Source: JAXFPC01 sp034180005
GTDB taxonomy: Bacteria; Bacillota; Negativicutes; Acidaminococcales; Acidaminococcaceae
Direction of reading: 5' to 3'
DNA: 6,258 nucleotides
Assembly (NCBI GenBank): GCA_034180005.1
Contig: JAXFPC010000017.1
Coordinates: 1-6,258 of the forward strand
Of the stretch, positions 4,694 through 6,258 are shown one piece after another. Below the pieces are notes generated by a model. That model had not been told where the DNA came from. It was given only the letters and a program-made list of their open reading frames with translations, and made no database searches. Within the stretch, counting starts at the first letter, position 1, and every line of letters begins with the position of its first letter. The position numbers were made by a program, and so were the translations under genes.

Positions 4694-6258
4694 TTGAAAA
4701 ATTTATATGTACGCATAATGGCAATCATGCTCTTTGTGATGTGCGTAATATTGCCGCAGGCTGCTCATGCAAAACCTGCCACGATAATTTTCATTCCCCT
4801 TGATAACCGTCCTGTATGCAAAAACTATGCCGAACAAACTATGCGAGCCGCCGGCTACAATGTAATAATGCCTCCGACCAAGCTGATTGCAAGCCATGAT
4901 GCTCCGGCAAATCCTGAAGCTCTTCTGGAGTGGCTCACAAAAAAAGCTCCCTCAGCCGACGCGGCCGTCATCAGTACGGACGCTTTGATTTACGGAGGTC
5001 TGGTAGAGTCACGCACTCACCATGTCACAGAAAAATTGCTGCGACAAAGGTTAAAACGAGTCAGCGAATTAAAAACCGTACTTCCGATAAAAATATATGC
5101 TTTTTCAACCATTATGCGTACGCCCAGAGCGAGCTTCGGTAATGTGGAACCGCATTATTACGAAAAACTCGGTCCTGCAATTTTCGCCTACAGCGGTCTC
5201 ACAGATAAAGCTGAGCAAAAACAGCTTACTCCTACGGAAGCTCTGACAAAGCAAGCATTGGAAGCCAACATTCCTCGAGCTGAATTGGAAGACTGGCTTA
5301 CGCGCAGACAAACAAATCTCAATATAAATTTCGAATTGATCCGTCTTGCCGCAAATAAAAGATTCCACTATCTGGCGGTAGGCAAAGATGACAATGCTCC
5401 TTTATCTGCCACGCATATGGAAGCGCGCAAGTTGAGTTTTGAAAATTTCAACGTAAGTCCCGATTCATTTCAAATAATTGACGGAGTCGATCAGCTAGGT
5501 CTGTTGCTGCTCACAAGAGCTCATAACGATATCCAAGGAAGCAAACCTTTTATAAATGTTGTCTACGGTCCCGGACGCGGTTCAGAAACACTGCCGCAGT
5601 ACAGCGATTCTTTTTTGCGAGATTCCGTCCCCCAGCAGATAACGGCCGCCGGCGGTCAAATAACTTCCGATCCCGCTCAGGCGCAGTTCATTCTGGCGAT
5701 AAACACTCCTGAAAACGGTATTGTCAAAGACTCGACTGCCGATGATAATCAATTTTTCGCTTCGCAGGCCAACAGGTTATTCACTTCCAAACTCACTGAA
5801 TTATTTGATGCAGGGTATCATGTGTCTTTAGCCGACATCAGTTACTCCAACGGTTCCGATAACGGCTTTATGAATTTTTTTATGAAAAATTCATACCCCG
5901 AAAAGTTGAAAGCATATAACGGATGGAATACGGCAGACAATACTATAGGTTATGCTATTGCACAGGGGATTCTTTCCGAGCGCACAGCTGCAAAAAAACT
6001 TGAACGTCAGCTTGCGCAACGCCTCGTTGACGACTGGTTCTATCAAAGCAATGCCCGTAGGACAATTTCCGAGCTTTTAAAAAACGATGGTCGCAGTCTC
6101 CTTAAATATAATCTCGGCAATGCGGAAAAAACAATCCTAAGCAAGGCAGAAGAAGAATGCCGCACCTTAGCGCATAACTATAATTACACCAAAAGATTGA
6201 AATTCGAAATTACATTCCCGTGGCACAGATTATTCGAAGCTGAAATAAAAATTACAGA
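4694..6258 (+). CDS. DUF4127 family exported protein, 3' end off the window
   Basis: The visible part is 521 codons with no stop. It starts at TTG with a good ribosome binding site. Residues 1-26 are a signal peptide: K2 and R7, a hydrophobic stretch at 8-20, then PQAAHA with likely cleavage after A26. The mature protein is therefore probably outside the membrane. There is no lipobox; C17 lies inside the hydrophobic core. Conserved-looking blocks typical of DUF4127 are FIPLDNRPVC (33-42), STDALIYGGLVESR (94-107), YAFSTIMRTPR (135-145), GKDDNAP (230-236), VYGPGRGSE (290-298), ADISYSNGSDNG (380-391) and YNGWNTADNTIG (408-419). The several invariant-looking Asp, Asn and Arg residues suggest an enzyme active site, but no reaction is established that I can name. 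The family is about 500 residues long and often ends after a PW.R.FE segment like FPWHRLFEAEIKIT here, so only a few residues are probably missing. The gene is divergent from thrS and has no visible partner. Confidence 0.85.
   Translation, partial: MKNLYVRIMAIMLFVMCVILPQAAHAKPATIIFIPLDNRPVCKNYAEQTMRAAGYNVIMPPTKLIASHDAPANPEALLEWLTKKAPSADAAVISTDALIYGGLVESRTHHVTEKLLRQRLKRVSELKTVLPIKIYAFSTIMRTPRASFGNVEPHYYEKLGPAIFAYSGLTDKAEQKQLTPTEALTKQALEANIPRAELEDWLTRRQTNLNINFELIRLAANKRFHYLAVGKDDNAPLSATHMEARKLSFENFNVSPDSFQIIDGVDQLGLLLLTRAHNDIQGSKPFINVVYGPGRGSETLPQYSDSFLRDSVPQQITAAGGQITSDPAQAQFILAINTPENGIVKDSTADDNQFFASQANRLFTSKLTELFDAGYHVSLADISYSNGSDNGFMNFFMKNSYPEKLKAYNGWNTADNTIGYAIAQGILSERTAAKKLERQLAQRLVDDWFYQSNARRTISELLKNDGRSLLKYNLGNAEKTILSKAEEECRTLAHNYNYTKRLKFEITFPWHRLFEAEIKIT

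Noticed and set aside
4703..4897. Minus-strand reading frame of 64 codons opposite the DUF4127 signal peptide region
   Set aside because: It lies wholly within the DUF4127 coding sequence on the opposite strand, with no family signal and an unlikely composition.

Overview
This window looks like a chromosomal housekeeping locus of a low-to-mid-GC Bacillota (Firmicutes). The evidence is a T-box riboswitch on thrS, strong GGAGG-type ribosome binding sites, sigma-A-like promoters, and the thrS-infC-rpmI-rplT order with a leader attenuator in front of infC. The L20, L35 and IF-3 sequences and the divergent DUF4127 gene would fit a Negativicutes-type genome, but that finer placement is only an impression.

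Layout: nearly everything from 1 to 4560 is on the minus strand, so it reads right to left. A strong promoter (4553-4580) starts the thrS leader. That leader is a threonine T-box: Stem I with an ACC specifier, the conserved T-box sequence, and a terminator at 4299-4338. It is followed by thrS (threonyl-tRNA synthetase). A second promoter lies immediately after the thrS stop (2313-2341) and drives a short leader ending in an intrinsic terminator (2206-2237) just ahead of infC. This resembles the L20-controlled attenuator of the Bacillus infC operon. Then come infC (IF-3, very probably with a non-canonical AUA start), rpmI (L35) and rplT (L20), closed by a clear terminator (1031-1067). Next is a SpoU/TrmH-family rRNA methyltransferase, then a separate promoter (156-184) for a tRNA-Tyr / tRNA-fMet pair. 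The tRNA-fMet gene runs off the left edge.

On the plus strand, back-to-back with the thrS promoter, a gene starting with TTG at 4694 encodes an exported DUF4127-family protein. It runs off the right edge, probably within a few codons of its end.

How it fits together: the minus-strand block supplies translation components (charging of tRNA-Thr, initiation factor, two large-subunit proteins, an rRNA modification enzyme and tRNAs including the initiator). It contains two stacked transcription-attenuation devices, one sensing uncharged tRNA-Thr and one presumably sensing free L20. The DUF4127 gene is functionally unassigned and seems unrelated to the block apart from sharing the divergent promoter region. 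I see no mobile element, CRISPR array or sign of horizontal transfer, and no clearly new multi-gene system. The points most worth a second look are the infC leader and start codon, and the DUF4127 promoter region.
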